Origin: Acidobacteriota bacterium
GTDB lineage: Bacteria > Acidobacteriota > Aminicenantia > Aminicenantales > Saccharicenantaceae
Assembly (NCBI GenBank): GCA_029571905.1
Contig: JAKPXU010000047.1
Coordinates: 1-36,796, forward strand
Reading direction: 5' to 3'
DNA: 36,796 nt
Shown here: in pieces, positions 33,237 to 36,796 of the stretch
Numbering within the stretch: the first letter of the stretch is position 1
Layout of the letters: each line of letters opens with the position of its first letter
Notes under the pieces: generated by a model
Database searches by the model: none
What the model was told of the DNA's origin: nothing
What the model saw: only the letters and a program-made list of their open reading frames with translations
Made by a program: the position numbers and the translations under genes

Positions 33237-34034
33237 TCATACATCTTCAGGTGGCCAGATTAAATCCAGGCTCCGCCGCCAGAATTCCTGATATTTATCC
33301 CAGAAGACAAAATTACATCCCCAGTGGGGAGCGGGATCGGAAGTAAAGGCTAAAGTTCGTCCTCGGCCGGCTTTCATCACGGCCAGTAATGGGTCATCTG
33401 TTTCTTTAATCTTGAGTAAAATTTGCCCTTCTGGCCTGGGAAGAGTCCGGTTATAGCCCAGAAGTGGTGGAATCTCGCTGAGATCCAGACCGGCGAAAGC
33501 TGACTGGCCAGCCGGTGTAGCTTCAACGGAAAAGCCTTCGGTTGACTCCATCAAATCTTCATAATCAAGGCAGCTGACTGGCAGAATCTCGGCCAGGCGT
33601 GTCCGGCCCCAGCCTCCCTTGCCCTGCTCGCCGGTAAAGGAATACCAGCCGCCCAAAAACATGGCCGATTTGCCACTTTCGATGGCTTCAACTGTCAGTC
33701 GGACCCGATCAGGGAAAGTCAGGATTCTTTTGCCGAATTTTTCGCGGTTGAAAAAACTCGGGGCAAGTTGAAAAAGCTTGGCATCAATATCACTAAAGAT
33801 AAAAACATCATAATCAGCCAGGACTTTTTCATAATCACCGGGTCCGAGTTGATTATAGAAATCCCAGGCAGGGACCGACTTCACCTGGTGTCGGCCATCG
33901 CTTTCCAGAGCTTCTTTGAGCCACCGACCGTAATTGAAAATATCAAGCCCCTTGGGTGAGTGATAAAAAGGAGTTTCAGCAAAAACCGGACCGGTAAGAA
34001 TTGCCCAATCGCCCACATAATAAATTTTAGCCAA
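33237..34034 (-). CDS. Class I glutamine amidotransferase-like protein
   Basis: The 265 residues resemble the GATase1-like family (PF07090-type, formerly DUF1355): KIYYVGDWAILTGPVF at the start, then DYDVFIFSDIDAKLF, SGKSAMFLGGWYSFTGEQGK and, near the end, GRGRTLAFTSDPAPHWGCNF. In true amidotransferases a Cys and a His form the active site; I cannot confirm a complete triad here because the elbow position reads GGWYSF. A role in sugar or cell-wall metabolism is possible, but none is established. No signal peptide is visible. Probably cotranscribed with the ceramidase gene downstream. AAGGAGAAA precedes the ATG. Confidence 0.75.
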   Translation of the reverse strand: MAKIYYVGDWAILTGPVFAETPFYHSPKGLDIFNYGRWLKEALESDGRHQVKSVPAWDFYNQLGPGDYEKVLADYDVFIFSDIDAKLFQLAPSFFNREKFGKRILTFPDRVRLTVEAIESGKSAMFLGGWYSFTGEQGKGGWGRTRLAEILPVSCLDYEDLMESTEGFSVEATPAGQSAFAGLDLSEIPPLLGYNRTLPRPEGQILLKIKETDDPLLAVMKAGRGRTLAFTSDPAPHWGCNFVFWDKYQEFWRRSLDLIWPPEDV

Positions 34035-35660
<1,626 letters not shown>

Positions 35661-35776
35661 AAGGTTTTTTAAGCTATCGGACTGGGAATATTAGCCCGGG
35701 AGAAAAAAATCACAAGCTGCTTGGAGCTCTGCTCGATCTCAAGAATATATAATTGGTGCAGATGACCATATTTTTA

Positions 35777-35805
35777 TTTAGATTCTGAGCCGATTAATTT
35801 ATACT
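35777..35805 (+). promoter_or_regulatory. Promoter for the SH3/barrel gene
   Basis: TTTAGA (35777-35782) and TATACT (35800-35805) lie 17 nt apart, in the 167-nt gap after eno. The start would be near 35812, and GGCGGAG (35818-35824) precedes the ATG at 35828. Confidence 0.4.
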
Positions 35806-35827
35806 AGTAATAATTAAGGCGGAGATA

Positions 35828-36796
35828 ATGGAAAAGAAAAGAATAACGGGCTGTTTAGTTATGATTCTGGTCAGCCTGGCTTTTCTGGCCTTTAACCTTG
35901 AGGCTCAGAACCAGACTTTAAGAGTCCGGGTAGTTTCAGAACAGGCCAATATCCGGGTCAAGCCAGATATTAGCAGTGAGATGTTGTTTCAAGTTCCAGA
36001 GGGCACTGAATTTCAGGCTGAAAAAAAAGAAGGCGAATGGTTTTTGGTCCTGTTTGAAAAAGCTGATGGGAGCAGAGGCCAGGGCTATATCCATGAAAGC
36101 CTGGTGGAAGTGATCACCCCGGCAGGCAGAGAGCAGGCTATCCCGGTGAAGAAAGAAAAACCAGCTGCAGTCCGACCCGTTGAGCCAGCCAGAGAAGTAA
36201 AAAAGCCTGAAGCCAGACCTGATACGGGCCGGAAAACGGCTTCGGGCGGAATAACACCCGCTTCAGTTTTGAAAAAAATTTCACTATCTGTCCACGGTTT
36301 GCTGACCTATCTTTCACCCTCTGATTTAAACCAGGCAGCAGAAGGCGTGACCAATTATTATTATCAAACTTTCGGTTATGAGCGGCAGGCTGATCTGACC
36401 GGACTTCATTTTGGTCCGGGTTATGGGCTCGATATTTTTTACGAATTTTATCCCGGATTACACGTCGGTCTGGGATTTGATTATTTCCAGCCATCTAAAA
36501 ATAACAGGTCGAATTTTACGACCAACGGGACAAATTATTCGGTCTGGACAAAAGTTGGAGTGAAAGATTTACCTTTAAGAATTTCTTTAATGTTTCAACC
36601 GGTGGAGCGTTTTTATCTGAAAACAGGAATCGAGTACCATCTGGCCAAAGCTAATTATCTCTATTCGGTTTACGAGTCAGCCGGGACCCCGGAGGAGAGC
36701 TGGATGAGCTGGACAGGACAGACTTCCGGGCATTCTTTTGGCTGGTTAGTGGCGGGCGGGCTGGAGCATCCAATCACTTCCTGGTTTGGCTTCTTT
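35828..36796 (+). CDS. SH3-domain outer-membrane-barrel-like protein (partial, runs off the window)
   Basis: The frame is open for 323 codons from ATG 35828 to the last base, with no stop, so it continues beyond the window. It has a signal peptide (about 1-26, ending LEAQ) and a bacterial SH3 domain (about 30-97), including SEQANIRVKPDISSEMLFQV and GYIHESLVEV. A Pro/Lys/Glu-rich linker (about 104-145) follows, then a Tyr/Phe/Gly-rich region of alternating residues from about 150, resembling an OmpW/OmpA-type barrel (for instance GYGLDIFYEFYPGLHVGLGF). A periplasmic SH3 joined to a barrel suggests peptidoglycan contact at the outer membrane; that is inference. GGCGGAG precedes the start. Confidence 0.8.
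   Translation, partial: MEKKRITGCLVMILVSLAFLAFNLEAQNQTLRVRVVSEQANIRVKPDISSEMLFQVPEGTEFQAEKKEGEWFLVLFEKADGSRGQGYIHESLVEVITPAGREQAIPVKKEKPAAVRPVEPAREVKKPEARPDTGRKTASGGITPASVLKKISLSVHGLLTYLSPSDLNQAAEGVTNYYYQTFGYERQADLTGLHFGPGYGLDIFYEFYPGLHVGLGFDYFQPSKNNRSNFTTNGTNYSVWTKVGVKDLPLRISLMFQPVERFYLKTGIEYHLAKANYLYSVYESAGTPEESWMSWTGQTSGHSFGWLVAGGLEHPITSWFGFF

Overview
The window is a gene-dense stretch of about 36.8 kb from a bacterial chromosome with moderate G+C. The organism is diderm: it has an Mla-type MCE transporter, a phosphate-selective porin and an SH3/beta-barrel surface protein. Gene content, coupled operons with GTG/TTG starts, a GDH2-type glutamate dehydrogenase, and the ceramidase-like and DUF4434-like genes recall uncultured lineages such as Candidatus Aminicenantes (Acidobacteria-like). 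That placement is inference; no rRNA or lineage marker is present. I see no insertion sequence, prophage, CRISPR array or plasmid feature.

Layout. (1) 44-10816, plus strand: tRNA-Gln, then a housekeeping series of prs, rplY (CTC type), pth, rpsF, rpsR, rplI, dnaB, mlaE, mlaF, mlaD, radA, a PIN/TRAM membrane protein and ispF. Most junctions overlap or are very short, so dnaB to ispF may be transcribed together. (2) 10998-13880: a 960-residue NAD-glutamate dehydrogenase under its own promoter. (3) 18983 down to 13886, minus strand: a phosphate-uptake operon of Rrf2 regulator, OprP/OprO-type porin, pstS, pstC, pstA and pstB, with no phoU or phoBR. (4) 19272-25788, plus strand: secreted DUF1573 protein, YggU-type protein, tandem universal stress protein, dprA, topA and a Xer recombinase. 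(5) 29052 down to 25901, minus strand: EamA transporter, a TGA-interrupted reading frame, mgtC, rdgB (TTG start inside mgtC) and a secreted ComEA-like HhH protein. (6) 29561-34034: accessory region with a large lipoprotein, a ceramidase-family hydrolase and a GATase1-like protein. (7) 34368-36796: enolase, then an SH3-plus-barrel protein cut by the window edge.

How the genes work together. The first block combines translation, replication, repair and isoprenoid functions with lipid transport. The MlaD there is long and ends in what looks like an outer-membrane beta-barrel, so MlaEFD may span the envelope without MlaC or MlaA. The phosphate block puts outer-membrane entry, periplasmic capture and inner-membrane import in one transcription unit headed by a putative Fe-S regulator. 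The dprA/topA/xer block and the nearby ComEA-like protein are DNA-processing functions.

Most interesting points: the barrel-ended MlaD, the Rrf2-headed phosphate operon with a palindrome at its promoter, the TGA-interrupted frame at 27859-28182, the nested inverted repeats at 29227-29365, and the lipoprotein/ceramidase/GATase-like cluster. No system in the window can be called undescribed from sequence reading alone.
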